A stretch of 64,000 nucleotides of DNA from Bacteroidales bacterium (GCA_024401365.1 JAKSLE010000001.1:62001-126000), one strand, 5' to 3'; positions 45,290-55,403 are shown, numbered from the stretch's first letter. Notes: generated from the letters alone by a model not told the origin. Translations and numbers: made by a program.

Positions 45290-48200
45290 TTAGAATGACA
45301 CTTTAACACCTAGGTTGTAGAAACGCGACTGTGGCATATAGTTAACTGTCGTTTCCATCCACTTCCTCTCCTTAGAAATTGTCAACAAGTCAAAGCCGCT
45401 AACATATACCTGCGCACCCTTAATTGGTGTACCCTCGAAGAGTGAACTAGCAAAGTCGTATGTGAGCTGAACCTTAGCGATATTGAAACGGTTGGTCTTG
45501 TACTCCCAGAATGTAGATGTCTGGTTGTTGTTACCGTTCGCTGTAGCTGTCAAACGTGGCAATGTAGCAGTAGACGCTGTAGCAGGTGTCCACGCATTAC
45601 GCTGCTCTGCAGAATAACGCTGCTCACCGCTTGGACGCCAGTATGAACCGCTCTTATATGCTGTTCCGCCAAAATCACCTGTGCCGATTACGAGGAGCGT
45701 GAAGCCTTTATACTTAGCAGTGATATTTGTACCAATCGTTGTTGGAGCACCATACCAACCACCTCGTGAAAGGAATACCTGGTCCTTGTTGTCAATAACA
45801 CCATCACCATTCTGATCCTTGTACTTCAAGTCACCTGGCTTGATGTTTGTTGAAAGAGCTGTCTGAGAAGGTGAGTTTGCAATGTCTTCCTCGCTCTGGA
45901 AGAAGCCAAGGCACTCATAACCCCAGTTGCCATCAAGGTCACGACCCTGACGCTTCTGATAGTCATACTCAACTGTTGTCTCATCACGCTTTGTTGCCTC
46001 TGTTGTATAGTATGAACCAAATACTCCTACACCGAGATCTACAGAACCTATCTTAGTATTGTATCTAACACTAGCATCAAAACCAGTACGCTTATCCTCA
46101 TCGTAGTTCATATTATATACGAACGATGTGTTTGGATAACCAAGTGACATGTAGCTAGGCAATTTGCTGGTAGCTCTGATAATACCACCCTTGTACTTGT
46201 TTGTGTAGAATGAAGCGTCAATCTTCAAAGCACGGTCCAGCAACTCTGCCTTCAAGTTAACTGAAATCTCATCACGTGACTGTGGATCAAGATCTGGGTT
46301 CTCACCTTGCTTAACTGAGTTAGACTCACCACCTGCTTCGTCACCATAGCCCCACCAACCTTCTTTTTGAATGATTGATGCATATGGATAAAAGCCTTCT
46401 ACATTGAGGTCTGTCTTAATTTGCGACAACGCTGCACTGATAAGCAACTTGTTGAAGATGCCACCATCAAGGAAGCTCTCCTTAGCTGCATCCCAACCAA
46501 GTTCAATAGATTTGCTCAAATGATTTCTGTTCTCTTCAGCCAAACGAGCTGTATGAATCATTGAGATACCTACGTTTGCATAGTACTTGTGCGCAAAATT
46601 GTAATTAACCTGTGCACCAAAGTTAGCCTCGCTCTCTGAGTGGTACTCACCAGAAACTGTTCTCTGATCACCATTAACAAGGACGATAGCATTGACATTG
46701 TGATCGTCAAATGAACGATTGTAATCGAAGTGAACATTAGCAGACATAATCATATTTGATGTCGATCCACCAATATTCTTTGCACCTGAGTGCTTATCAT
46801 TCTTTGTACCCTTAGTAAGACCCGTAATAAGCATCTTACCATTGTACTTCGACCACGATGGCTCAAATGTAGCATACTCATCAGACATCGATACAGAGTA
46901 TGATGTACTGTAGTCAAGGCCATAAACAGCTGTCAAAGACAAACCTTTTGTCAAACCTTCAAGATCAATCTTAACACCTGTATCAAACTGCATTACTCGG
47001 CTAGTAAATGTACTCTCACCACCTACATACATGTCCGCAATAGTATTTGTCTCCTGCTGGTTAGTCACACCACCAAGGATATATTTACCATTAACACGAC
47101 GTGCAGTTGCCAAATAATTAGCTACTGCAGGTACCGAAGTATCCAACATATCAATTGGAATAAATGGCTGAATCTTGTTTGGACGAGTCTGTGAAGCCAT
47201 CTCCCAGAAGTCAGATGAACCATTTGCCTGCTTGTTATTGTAGAACGATGCAGTTGCATTAGCAAATGCTGTTACAATATCACCAAGGAACATATCTACA
47301 TTACCACGAGCACTGAGTCGATCGATGTAGTTGTTCTTAGCATTACCAAACTTGAATGGTGTACCAACACGATAGTAACTTACATTTGAATAGTATGTAG
47401 CACGATCACTACCACCATAAATCTCAGCAGTTACATCCCAACGGTTGTATGCCTTCTTTATATAATCCGAAGAGTAGAGGTTCAAATCTGGATAACGTGT
47501 TGGATTCTTACCCTCATTTGTCAAATAGATATCTTCTGCAGAGTATGTCTCAGCATCACCATCGTTCTTACGAGCCTGGTTGTAAAGAATCATATACTCA
47601 GCTGCACTTGTGTACTCTGGATATGCCTTGAATACATTCCAACCTGTGTTGGCACGTGCATCAATACAGATATCGCTCTGCTGACCACGCTTTGTTGTAA
47701 TCAAAATCGCACCCTTAGCAGCATGCGAACCATAGAGAAGAACTGCCTGCGCACCCTTGAGAATTGTAATCGACTCAATCTCATCTGGCTTAATATTGTT
47801 GGCATCACGACCAGCAACACCATCAATAACTACAAGACGAGAATCGAAGCCCCAAACTGAACTTCCATTGAAACCGCTGAAATATGCCTGCATATTATCA
47901 AGACCACCCAAGAAATAGTTGTTCTCGATTACTTCTGCAACATTCAAAGTTTCAATACCACCAAGGATATCTTGCGAATCCAACTTGCGGAATGCTACCT
48001 CTACCATTTCTGGAGCTGTTGGATGCATAGTCACATTGTTCACTGTATTTGTAGCCAAAACAGCAACAGTTTCTGTATCGTAGCCTACAAATGCGAACGA
48101 AAGTACTGCTGGAGCCTCTACCGACAACGTGTACTCACCATCAAAATTGGTGATAGTAGCAGCAGTAGTACCCTTAGCTGTGACGTTAACACCCGCCATA

Positions 48201-48361
48201 GGAGAACTTGTCTCGTCTACTACCTTGCCAGTGAATACCGTAGTCTGGGCAAATGCGAAGCTGCCAAAACAGAGCACGCTCACGAGCAATGTCCAGAGAC
48301 GCATAGGCAAGTGCTTATTCTGTTTATTATTTTGCTTGTTCATTTTTTTATCTTTTTTCAA
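45290..48361 (-). CDS. xusC: SusC-family TonB-dependent transporter (XusC-like)
   Basis: This 1023-residue outer-membrane importer has a signal peptide, a carboxypeptidase-D-like domain (TVFTGKVVDETSSPMAGVNV, about 40-115), a plug and a barrel. The usual VVVGYG TonB box after the first domain is missing; that place reads EVAFRKLDSQDIL, and the SusC signature is AVLLYGSHAAKGAILITTKRG. Energy coupling may therefore use another box. The second SusC of the operon, partner of the downstream SusD. Confidence 0.93.
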   Translation of the reverse strand: MKKDKKMNKQNNKQNKHLPMRLWTLLVSVLCFGSFAFAQTTVFTGKVVDETSSPMAGVNVTAKGTTAATITNFDGEYTLSVEAPAVLSFAFVGYDTETVAVLATNTVNNVTMHPTAPEMVEVAFRKLDSQDILGGIETLNVAEVIENNYFLGGLDNMQAYFSGFNGSSVWGFDSRLVVIDGVAGRDANNIKPDEIESITILKGAQAVLLYGSHAAKGAILITTKRGQQSDICIDARANTGWNVFKAYPEYTSAAEYMILYNQARKNDGDAETYSAEDIYLTNEGKNPTRYPDLNLYSSDYIKKAYNRWDVTAEIYGGSDRATYYSNVSYYRVGTPFKFGNAKNNYIDRLSARGNVDMFLGDIVTAFANATASFYNNKQANGSSDFWEMASQTRPNKIQPFIPIDMLDTSVPAVANYLATARRVNGKYILGGVTNQQETNTIADMYVGGESTFTSRVMQFDTGVKIDLEGLTKGLSLTAVYGLDYSTSYSVSMSDEYATFEPSWSKYNGKMLITGLTKGTKNDKHSGAKNIGGSTSNMIMSANVHFDYNRSFDDHNVNAIVLVNGDQRTVSGEYHSESEANFGAQVNYNFAHKYYANVGISMIHTARLAEENRNHLSKSIELGWDAAKESFLDGGIFNKLLISAALSQIKTDLNVEGFYPYASIIQKEGWWGYGDEAGGESNSVKQGENPDLDPQSRDEISVNLKAELLDRALKIDASFYTNKYKGGIIRATSKLPSYMSLGYPNTSFVYNMNYDEDKRTGFDASVRYNTKIGSVDLGVGVFGSYYTTEATKRDETTVEYDYQKRQGRDLDGNWGYECLGFFQSEEDIANSPSQTALSTNIKPGDLKYKDQNGDGVIDNKDQVFLSRGGWYGAPTTIGTNITAKYKGFTLLVIGTGDFGGTAYKSGSYWRPSGEQRYSAEQRNAWTPATASTATLPRLTATANGNNNQTSTFWEYKTNRFNIAKVQLTYDFASSLFEGTPIKGAQVYVSGFDLLTISKERKWMETTVNYMPQSRFYNLGVKVSF

Positions 48362-48381
48362 TTACCAGTTAAGACTTCCGG

Positions 48382-50382
48382 TTACCAACCTGGGTTCTGA
48401 GTAAAGCCCTGATATAGGTTTACATCAGCCTCCTTGAATGGGAGGAAATAGTGCTTAGAATCGTACGAACGCTCAAGTATTGTCTTATATCCGTAACCTG
48501 CAACCTCTGCCTCACGTGGGTCGTTCTGTGTGTAGAACTCATCAGATTCCTTACGAGAGAACTCTGCAGATTGCTTAATGGTATAAGGATACTCTGTAAG
48601 AAGCAACCAACGCTGCAAGTCGTTCCAACGATGACCCTCAAACGAAAGCTCGCAAGCACGCTCACGACGAACCTCATCCATGAACAAGTTCTTGTCTGCT
48701 GTGTACTTAGCATTTACATGCGCAGCACCAACACGATCACGGATAGTATTGATAGCATCTTCAGCTGTCTTAGAGTAATTTGAACTCTTGTAGCTAGCAC
48801 CTCCGGCAGCTGCACCAGCCTCAGCATACAACAAGTACACTTCTGCTAGACGCATATATGAAAGGTAACATGACAATGATGAACCCCAGTTGTATACACC
48901 ATCAATTACATTGGCAGTGTGTGGAGCAAGCTTCTGTGTGTAATAACCTGTGCGCGAAGCCTGGTCATTATCAATACGAAGGTTACCACCTGTGTACATC
49001 TGGCAGTACTCATATGGCTTCTTGTCCGAATCAGCACCTACCTTCTCCTTGATGTACTTGAAACCATCAAATACAATATCATGGTAGAAACGTGGGTCAC
49101 GGTTCAAGAATGGGTGTGTTGGATCATAGCCCGACTCAGGGTCTGTGATAGGAAGACCGTTAGCCATACCGTATGCATAATCAACATAGTTGGCTGTTGG
49201 CTGGTGAATCAAAGCATCGTGCTCTACAATACCTGCTGTCTTTGTACCCCAAAGTTTAGCAAAGTTCCAGTTCGAACCGTTAACCTCTGTAGCAGGACCA
49301 CGCATGATAGCCTCTGTGCCACCAGGCTGACGCCAGTTGAAACCTTCTGTATAGAAGAGCGATGAGTAACAGTCGATAGGTGTCTTGCCATTCTTATCTG
49401 AATGGTTGTAAATACTTGCACCTTCCTCATCATATACACCAACAAATTTTGCAAGAGCATACTTTGTAGATGTTGTCTCAACAAGATTGAGGAGCTCACC
49501 TAATGCCTCAGCCGACTTCTTCGCATACTCTTGGTTGTATGCGTATGTGTTGCCGTTCTTCGAAGCACCTACCTGCGCACCCTTCTCATGAAGTGGAGAT
49601 GCTGCATAAAGGAGTACCTTGCCAAGATAACCAAGAGCTGCTGCCTTAGTAATACGGTTTGAGTTCTTACCTTTATTAACCTTACCTACTGTTGTCTCAT
49701 CCCAATCCATTGGAAGAAGATCTGCTGCCTTACGGAAATCTGCAGCCGCTAAGTCTGCACACTCACGATACGACATACGTGGAAGATTAAACTGCGAAGC
49801 ATCAATAGGCTCTGTCATATATGGAAGACCACCAAAGAATGCCATCATCTCTTCATACCACCAACCACGGAAGAAGTAAAGCTGACCTGCAATAAGGTTC
49901 TTCTCTTCACGTGTCGCTGTAATCTTGTCAATGTTCTGAAGACCTAAGTTTGCCTTACGGATACAATACCATGCATGGTCTACCAATGAATGAGCAAACT
50001 TATCTGTACTTGTTGGATTTGGATTTCGGTTACCACCACCAACTACAGATGCACTAGCGCAAAGCCAAGATTGTACCTGATTGTACCATGCCTTATAGTT
50101 GCCAAGGTCAAACTGACGAGTTAGGTGCCCATCACCCAAACCAGTATTGAGGATCTCATCCTCACCCCAGTTGAATGTTGTTGTCCAATAGCAACTCTCC
50201 TTATTTGGAATACAGTTGTAGATTTCTTCTACGTATCCCTGAAAGTTACGGAAGTTTAGGAACGCTGTCTCTGGCTTTACATCTGTATCTGGCTCCTTGT
50301 CAAGATAATCCTCACACGAAGCAAGACCAAGCGTAGAAGCAAGACCAAGCGCACAATATGCTATATATTTAAATTTCTTCAT
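48382..50382 (-). CDS. xusB: SusD-family glycan-binding lipoprotein (XusB-like)
   Basis: This 666-residue lipoprotein (lipobox LASCEDY at about 20-26) is the larger SusD of the operon. It shows the SusD C-terminal signature FMDEVRRERACELSFEGHRWNDLQRW (about 575-600) and ends in LYQGFTQNPGW. It starts 14 bases after the first SusC and forms the complex with it. Confidence 0.94.
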   Translation of the reverse strand: MKKFKYIAYCALGLASTLGLASCEDYLDKEPDTDVKPETAFLNFRNFQGYVEEIYNCIPNKESCYWTTTFNWGEDEILNTGLGDGHLTRQFDLGNYKAWYNQVQSWLCASASVVGGGNRNPNPTSTDKFAHSLVDHAWYCIRKANLGLQNIDKITATREEKNLIAGQLYFFRGWWYEEMMAFFGGLPYMTEPIDASQFNLPRMSYRECADLAAADFRKAADLLPMDWDETTVGKVNKGKNSNRITKAAALGYLGKVLLYAASPLHEKGAQVGASKNGNTYAYNQEYAKKSAEALGELLNLVETTSTKYALAKFVGVYDEEGASIYNHSDKNGKTPIDCYSSLFYTEGFNWRQPGGTEAIMRGPATEVNGSNWNFAKLWGTKTAGIVEHDALIHQPTANYVDYAYGMANGLPITDPESGYDPTHPFLNRDPRFYHDIVFDGFKYIKEKVGADSDKKPYEYCQMYTGGNLRIDNDQASRTGYYTQKLAPHTANVIDGVYNWGSSLSCYLSYMRLAEVYLLYAEAGAAAGGASYKSSNYSKTAEDAINTIRDRVGAAHVNAKYTADKNLFMDEVRRERACELSFEGHRWNDLQRWLLLTEYPYTIKQSAEFSRKESDEFYTQNDPREAEVAGYGYKTILERSYDSKHYFLPFKEADVNLYQGFTQNPGW

Positions 50383-50396
50383 TTTCTAACGGTTTA

Positions 50397-53300
50397 TTAG
50401 AGAGAGAACTTAAGACCAAAGTTGATACGCTTAACTGTTGGGTATGCACCCTGACCAGCGCCACCTGCAAAGTTCGACTCACGGTCATCAGGCATGCGTG
50501 ACCATACCCAGAGGTTGTTACCGCTGACGAAGAGCTTAAGGCTAGAGAAGTGGATCTTCTTCATGAAATCCTTGCTCTTATCGAATGTATAACCAAGCTC
50601 AACATTCTTCAAACGAATGTATGACGCATCCTCAAGGAACTGTGTACAATTGTAGTACGATGGTGTCGAATTGTAACGTGGTGTCAGGTATTCCGCATTT
50701 GCATGCTCTGCCGACCACCATGAACCCATATCAAATACAGTGTTCAACTTATTACCAAATGACTCCATAGTTACATCACGTGTTACGTTTGTTACACCAT
50801 AGAACTGAAGGAAGAAGTTCCATCCCTTCCAATCTACACCTACAGTCGCATTGTATGTATTCTCTGGATTGCTGGTATATCCGTAAGGAGCTGAATCGTT
50901 GTCATCAATCTGACCATTACCGTTAAAGTCCATTACATGGTAGTCTCCAAGAAGCTTCTGGCTGTCGTTCGAAGAATACTTTGTAGAACCATACATCTCA
51001 TCGTATGAGTTGATGAAACCACAGTCAATATATGAACGAGTCTGACCTGAAGCATAACCTACCTGCTTGCGATATGCAGGATAGAGACTTGGCTCTGTAA
51101 CCTTGTCCATTACATTTTCTGCATGAGTCATGTTGAAGTTACCCCAAACTCGCATACCGTTCAAAAGGTTCTTGCTGACGCGGAGCTCAATCTCATAACC
51201 CTTTGTTGTCATCTCACCATAGTTGATAGATGCAGCATTCTGACCGTAGTAGCTAGGTGTAGCTGGTGTCATCACCATGTCCTTACGCTTGTCCTTAAAG
51301 AACTCTACGTTACCAGCCAAAAGACCGTCAAGGAATGCATAGTCAAGACCAACATTCATCTTTGTTACTGTCTCCCACTGAAGATCTGGGTTACCTACTG
51401 TAGACTCACGATACCACTCGTATGTAGAACCTGCATTTGGATCTGTATCAGCCAAACCGTTTGTAGCACCACCAAATGCCCATTCCGACATGTATGCAAA
51501 ACGGTTACCCTTAGAGTCATCACCAATCTGACCAATTGATCCACGAAGCTTCAACATATCAACAATCTTGTTGTCCTTAAGGTTCTGCATGAACGACTCC
51601 TCTGAGATTGTCCAACCAAGAGCTCCCGAACTAAAGAATACGAAACGCTTGTCAGAGCTATACTTCTCTGAACCGTTGTATGCACCGTTGTACTCAGCAA
51701 AGTACTTGCCCATAAAGTCGTATGTAGCACGGAATACCCAGTTCTCACGCAATGATGGAATCATTGAACCTTGCGCAAACTCGTCACGCTGGAATACACC
51801 CATAGCACCAACATTGTGCATGTCAGCAAACTTATGGTTGTAGTTAACCTGCAACTGATAGTTGAGACGACGTCTTGTCATCCAGTCTTGTACCGAACCA
51901 TTGCTCAAGTCCCAAGCAGGAAGACCTTCTTGTGTGTCAAACTTGTGATATGCATGATAAGGTGTCTTCAACGACTTCTCACCTGTATCAGGATCAATCC
52001 AGTTGATGATAGGATCACTCTTATACATATCACTTACACCACGACCAGCCTCAAGGAAGCTGTTATCCCAAGATACTGTACCACGGAAGTTCAAACCTTC
52101 TACAAGGAAATCAAGCTTCTGCTCAAGTGTAAAGTCTGTTGTAATTGTTGTAGTTGTCTTCTGCTGTGTACCCGACAATGCCAAGTTCTGTGCAGAGTTT
52201 GTTACGTTTGTCGAACCTGGAAGATAACCCCACGATCCGTCTGAGTATGTTGGCAAGAAACAGTCTGGAGAAATGTTGTATGCACCAGCCCAACGCTGAG
52301 CCATCTGCCACTCATCACCATCATTGGCTGCTGGACACTTACGCATACCCATTGATCCTGCAATACCGATCTTCAACACTGTAGATGATGTCAAGTTGAA
52401 GTCAAGGTTCGAACGTGTACCGATACGGTTGTATGAATAACCCGACTCATATCCACGGTTGTTCTCATATACCTTAAACATATCACCTTCGTTTACATAG
52501 TCAAGTGATGCGAAGTAACGAACAAACGACGAACCACCTGCTACATTGACATTGGCATTGTACGACATCGCACGCTTCTTGAAAAGTGCATCTTGCCAAT
52601 CTACATTTGGATAACGCTCTCTGATCAAGTTGCCAAGCTCATCACGCTTGTCTCCCTGATTACGATAGTTCTCAATGAAGGACATTGGACGATATCTCGA
52701 CCAAGAGTCTGCAATATTCAACTCATGCTCAATAGCAACGTTACGTGCTACAAGCGCATCGTATGAATCAAGCTTGTTTGGCAACTTCGATACAGTCTTC
52801 ATGATAGCGTTGAACTGTACGTTAACTTGTGCCCTTCCTTCCTTACCACGACGAGTAGTAATAAGGATTACACCGTTAGCACCTTTCACACCGAATACTG
52901 CTGTTGCAGAAGCATCCTTCAATACCGAGAGACTCTCTACTGATGACATATCAACTGATGTCATCTCACGCTCTACTCCATCTACAAGCACAAGAGGCTG
53001 GTTCTGTGAACCACGAATGAAGATTTGTGGAGTCTCCTCACCTGGCATACCAGATGAAGATACTGTTACTACACCAGGAAGGTTACCTGTGAGGGCCTGT
53101 CCTACGTTTGTAATACCAGCAGCACGCTCAAGTACCTCACCAGTAGTCTGCGTGATGGCACCTACAATACTCTCTTTCTTCTGTTGTCCATAACCAACGA
53201 CTACAATCTCTTCAATGTCTTGCGAAGAGTCAACCATCGTTACGTTGTAGACATTTTTTCCAGCTGCTACCGTTACGTTTTGGTTGTCAAAACCAATAAA

Positions 53301-53555
53301 CGAATAAACAAGCTGCGAACCTGCTGGAACTGATAGCGTGTAGTTACCATCGAAATCTGTAACAGTACCTGTAGTAGTACCGCTAACAGCAACTGATACA
53401 CCAGGGAGTGGAGCTCCCGTCTCATCGACTACCGTTCCTTTGATGGTCACTTTATCCTGTGCCATTGCTACCGCAGCAACCCCAAAGGCTACTACAACAA
53501 ATGCAGCAAGTCGACGACAGATAGAGCTAAGCCATCCTTCATTTAGTCTTTGCAT
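50397..53555 (-). CDS. xusA: SusC-family TonB-dependent transporter (XusA-like)
   Basis: This 1052-residue outer-membrane importer of xylo-oligosaccharides has a long signal peptide (cleavage near AMAQD, residue 33), a carboxypeptidase-like domain (VTIKGTVVDETGAPLPGVSV), the TonB box EEIVVVGYG at about 115 and the SusC signature SATAVFGVKGANGVILITTRRG near 215. First gene of the operon with a long intergenic control region upstream. Gene order A-B-C-D-E-xyn10C equals that described in P. bryantii. Confidence 0.95.
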   Translation of the reverse strand: MQRLNEGWLSSICRRLAAFVVVAFGVAAVAMAQDKVTIKGTVVDETGAPLPGVSVAVSGTTTGTVTDFDGNYTLSVPAGSQLVYSFIGFDNQNVTVAAGKNVYNVTMVDSSQDIEEIVVVGYGQQKKESIVGAITQTTGEVLERAAGITNVGQALTGNLPGVVTVSSSGMPGEETPQIFIRGSQNQPLVLVDGVEREMTSVDMSSVESLSVLKDASATAVFGVKGANGVILITTRRGKEGRAQVNVQFNAIMKTVSKLPNKLDSYDALVARNVAIEHELNIADSWSRYRPMSFIENYRNQGDKRDELGNLIRERYPNVDWQDALFKKRAMSYNANVNVAGGSSFVRYFASLDYVNEGDMFKVYENNRGYESGYSYNRIGTRSNLDFNLTSSTVLKIGIAGSMGMRKCPAANDGDEWQMAQRWAGAYNISPDCFLPTYSDGSWGYLPGSTNVTNSAQNLALSGTQQKTTTTITTDFTLEQKLDFLVEGLNFRGTVSWDNSFLEAGRGVSDMYKSDPIINWIDPDTGEKSLKTPYHAYHKFDTQEGLPAWDLSNGSVQDWMTRRRLNYQLQVNYNHKFADMHNVGAMGVFQRDEFAQGSMIPSLRENWVFRATYDFMGKYFAEYNGAYNGSEKYSSDKRFVFFSSGALGWTISEESFMQNLKDNKIVDMLKLRGSIGQIGDDSKGNRFAYMSEWAFGGATNGLADTDPNAGSTYEWYRESTVGNPDLQWETVTKMNVGLDYAFLDGLLAGNVEFFKDKRKDMVMTPATPSYYGQNAASINYGEMTTKGYEIELRVSKNLLNGMRVWGNFNMTHAENVMDKVTEPSLYPAYRKQVGYASGQTRSYIDCGFINSYDEMYGSTKYSSNDSQKLLGDYHVMDFNGNGQIDDNDSAPYGYTSNPENTYNATVGVDWKGWNFFLQFYGVTNVTRDVTMESFGNKLNTVFDMGSWWSAEHANAEYLTPRYNSTPSYYNCTQFLEDASYIRLKNVELGYTFDKSKDFMKKIHFSSLKLFVSGNNLWVWSRMPDDRESNFAGGAGQGAYPTVKRINFGLKFSL

Positions 53556-54172
53556 AGTTTTTGTTTGATGATTTGCAGAGGTTTTAGTAAAAGATTTGTG
53601 TTCCTGACCTTCGAATACCTAAGTGAAACCCCTTTTACACTCAAGACCGTAGGCTTTTTTCTGTTTTTTTGTTTGTTCGTATCTACTACATATTCGCTTT
53701 AAATTTCCTTTTAGGGTGAAGACACGTTATTACGTGTGCAAATTTCGCAACTTTCTGCATAATGCACTTTCACGCTCGTTACCATTTGTTTTCTATTCGT
53801 TAACTAATGTGAATTTTCACCACCCATCAAACGCTTCTGGAACAGCCTTTCTCAAATGACTATAAACCAGCCCATTAAAAAAGCTAAATGTAACGAGTAA
53901 AAAATTATTTGTTACGCAATACAAAAAATATGCGCACAAAAGTTCACTATTTCACTCCTATATATCAATAGTTGCCACTATCATGATACACACAAACAAA
54001 TCTCCTTTCTTCTCTTGCCAACAATCTTCTAATATTTGTCTCTGGATCCTCTTGCTTTTTCGACTAAAAGCAACATACATTTTAGCACATAAATATGTCA
54101 AAATGTTAAAAACGTACAACCCCACTACGCCTTCTCACCCCACCTCACCCCCTCTTCTATTTCTTGCAATAA
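53556..54172. other. Control region upstream of the xylan operon, no gene
   Basis: This AT-rich 600-base stretch carries no convincing coding frame. Inverted repeats include ACACGTTATTACGTGT at 53722-53737 and GTGAATTTTCAC at 53809-53820. The string AATGTAACGAG occurs plus-sense at 53887-53897 and as AATGGTAACGAG minus-sense at 53775-53786. No TAnnTTTG element facing xusA was found, so the promoter is likely activator-dependent. Confidence 0.5.
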
Positions 54173-54236
54173 TAAAAAAACTGCGAGCAACCTTATATCT
54201 CGCTCTATACCGACTATATGCAGCAACCGACTTCCC
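54173..54236 (+). repeat. Dispersed repeat, copy 7
   Basis: A7-CTGCGAGCAAC then CTTATATCTCGCTCTATA and GCAACCGACTT (core 54182-54191). On the minus strand GCGAG and CTCGC can pair before seven T, a weak terminator shape. Confidence 0.8.
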
Positions 54237-54320
54237 ACGTATTTGCATACTATATATATAGGGATATACCTTCAACAAGAAAAAACCATACATATATAGG
54301 TATTGTTAAAGTATATTTAC

Positions 54321-54328
54321 TACCTTTG
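54321..54328 (+). promoter_or_regulatory. -7 element for the OmpH-like gene
   Basis: TACCTTTG lies 64 bases before the ATG at 54393. A dyad GTCCG-N5-CGGAC at 54330-54344 sits over the expected transcription start. Confidence 0.6.
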
Positions 54329-54392
54329 TGTCCGTTTTTCGGACTCTTTCTATCAAACGGAATCCGATCATTACGTAAATAATGCATTAATA

Positions 54393-54965
54393 ATGAAGAA
54401 TATCGTAAAGACAATCGGACTTTGCCTTGCTGCAGGCCTTTTCATGGCTTCTTGCGCAAACCAAGCTCCACAACAAACAGTTGCTGCCCCTACAAACGCT
54501 GCAGCACAAACAGTAGCTTTCATCAACACAGATAGCTTGATGCTCAACTATAAGTTGGCACAGAAGCTTACTGAAAGAATCATGGGTAAGGAGGAAGCTG
54601 CTCGCGCAGATTTCAACCAGAAGATGCGCGTCTTCCAGCAGGACGCTACAGAGTTCCAGCGTAAAGTGCAGAACAACGCATTCCTTTCTATGGAGCGCGC
54701 TCAGCAGGAGCAGGCTCGCCTCCAGAAAAAGGAGCAGGAGCTTCAGGAGTTGAACGAGCGCTTGACAAACGAGCTCATGAAGGAGCAGGCTGACCTCAGC
54801 AAGCAACTTCAGGACACTCTCCAAAACTTCCTCAAGGAGTACGCAACAAGCCGCTACAGCCTCATCCTTTCAAACAACATGGGCGACAATGTTCTTTGGA
54901 GCGCACCTGGTGTTGATATCACAAACGAGGTAGTAGATATCTTGAACTCTCGCTACAAGGAATAA
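54393..54965 (+). CDS. OmpH/Skp-family periplasmic chaperone lipoprotein
   Basis: This 190-residue protein starts at ATG 54393, since an earlier start at 54303 would overlap the promoter. A lipobox (FMASCAN, about 17-23) is followed by a short linker and the OmpH core: AFINTDSLMLNYKLAQKL, then a long coiled coil at about 70-140 rich in Gln, Glu, Lys and Arg. Skp-type proteins hold unfolded outer-membrane proteins. Lipid anchoring is unusual for Skp but seen in Bacteroidetes. Monocistronic with its own promoter and terminator. Confidence 0.88.
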   Translation: MKNIVKTIGLCLAAGLFMASCANQAPQQTVAAPTNAAAQTVAFINTDSLMLNYKLAQKLTERIMGKEEAARADFNQKMRVFQQDATEFQRKVQNNAFLSMERAQQEQARLQKKEQELQELNERLTNELMKEQADLSKQLQDTLQNFLKEYATSRYSLILSNNMGDNVLWSAPGVDITNEVVDILNSRYKE

Positions 54966-54990
54966 TACAATCCCTATAGAGATAAATCAT

Positions 54991-55018
54991 AGGACATCCC
55001 ACTAGGATGTCCTTTTTT
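54991..55018 (+). terminator. Terminator of the OmpH-like gene
   Basis: AGGACATCC (54991-54999) pairs with GGATGTCCT (55005-55013), then a T run. Confidence 0.9.
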
Positions 55019-55257
55019 ATTTTTCTCTTCCCACAGCCGGCAAAAACGCACGCAGTATCTTAAAAACTACGTCAAAAATACGCAAATCAAAACTTTTCTC
55101 CTCGTAACATAACGCTGCAAATCATTGTATAACAACATTTTACAATGCTCGAAAAATGAAAATTTTACAAATCAGCCGTCCCTAGAATTCGTTTTTTGAC
55201 ACAAATAAAAATGTATTTGTAACGAACGAGAAAGCCTGTTAACAATATTATAACGAA
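55019..55257. other. Intergenic AT-rich stretch, no gene
   Basis: No convincing gene was seen. An inverted repeat CAAATA-N6-TATTTG lies near 55203-55220 and the tract GTAACGAAC at 55219-55227 resembles the repeated motif upstream of xusA. Confidence 0.4.
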
Positions 55258-55345
55258 CTTTGCATCAGTAACAACAATAGTTGTGTGCATAGACTAACTA
55301 AATATTCGCGTGAAGGCTGCGTTGGGAAACGTAGCCTTTTTTATT
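55258..55345 (+). ncRNA. Candidate small RNA or transcription attenuator
   Basis: About 85 bases with two hairpins: ACAAC-N4-GTTGT at 55271-55284 and the terminator arms at 55314-55335. An imperfect -7 (GAACTTTG) lies just before. The region ends 60 bases before the 5'-nucleotidase gene, so it could be a leader that stops transcription early. No known family recognised. Confidence 0.3.
55314..55345 (+). terminator. Hairpin terminator upstream of the 5'-nucleotidase gene
   Basis: GGCTGCG pairs with CGTAGCC (one G-U pair) around TTGGGAAA, then TTTTTTATT. Confidence 0.75.
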
Positions 55346-55403
55346 GCCCTAATTGTAACATACTTCTTTGCGATATCGTAAAAGGTAAAGATGATTTCGT
55401 AGC

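Noticed and set aside
54173-54200. Repeat copy 7 as a dedicated minus-strand terminator
   Set aside because: A weak GCGAG/CTCGC stem with T run can form, but no minus-strand gene lies upstream of it.
53983-54261. 92-codon plus-strand frame in the xylan control region
   Set aside because: It runs through dispersed repeat copy 7, has biased residues, no promoter or recognised motif, and lies in AT-rich non-coding sequence.
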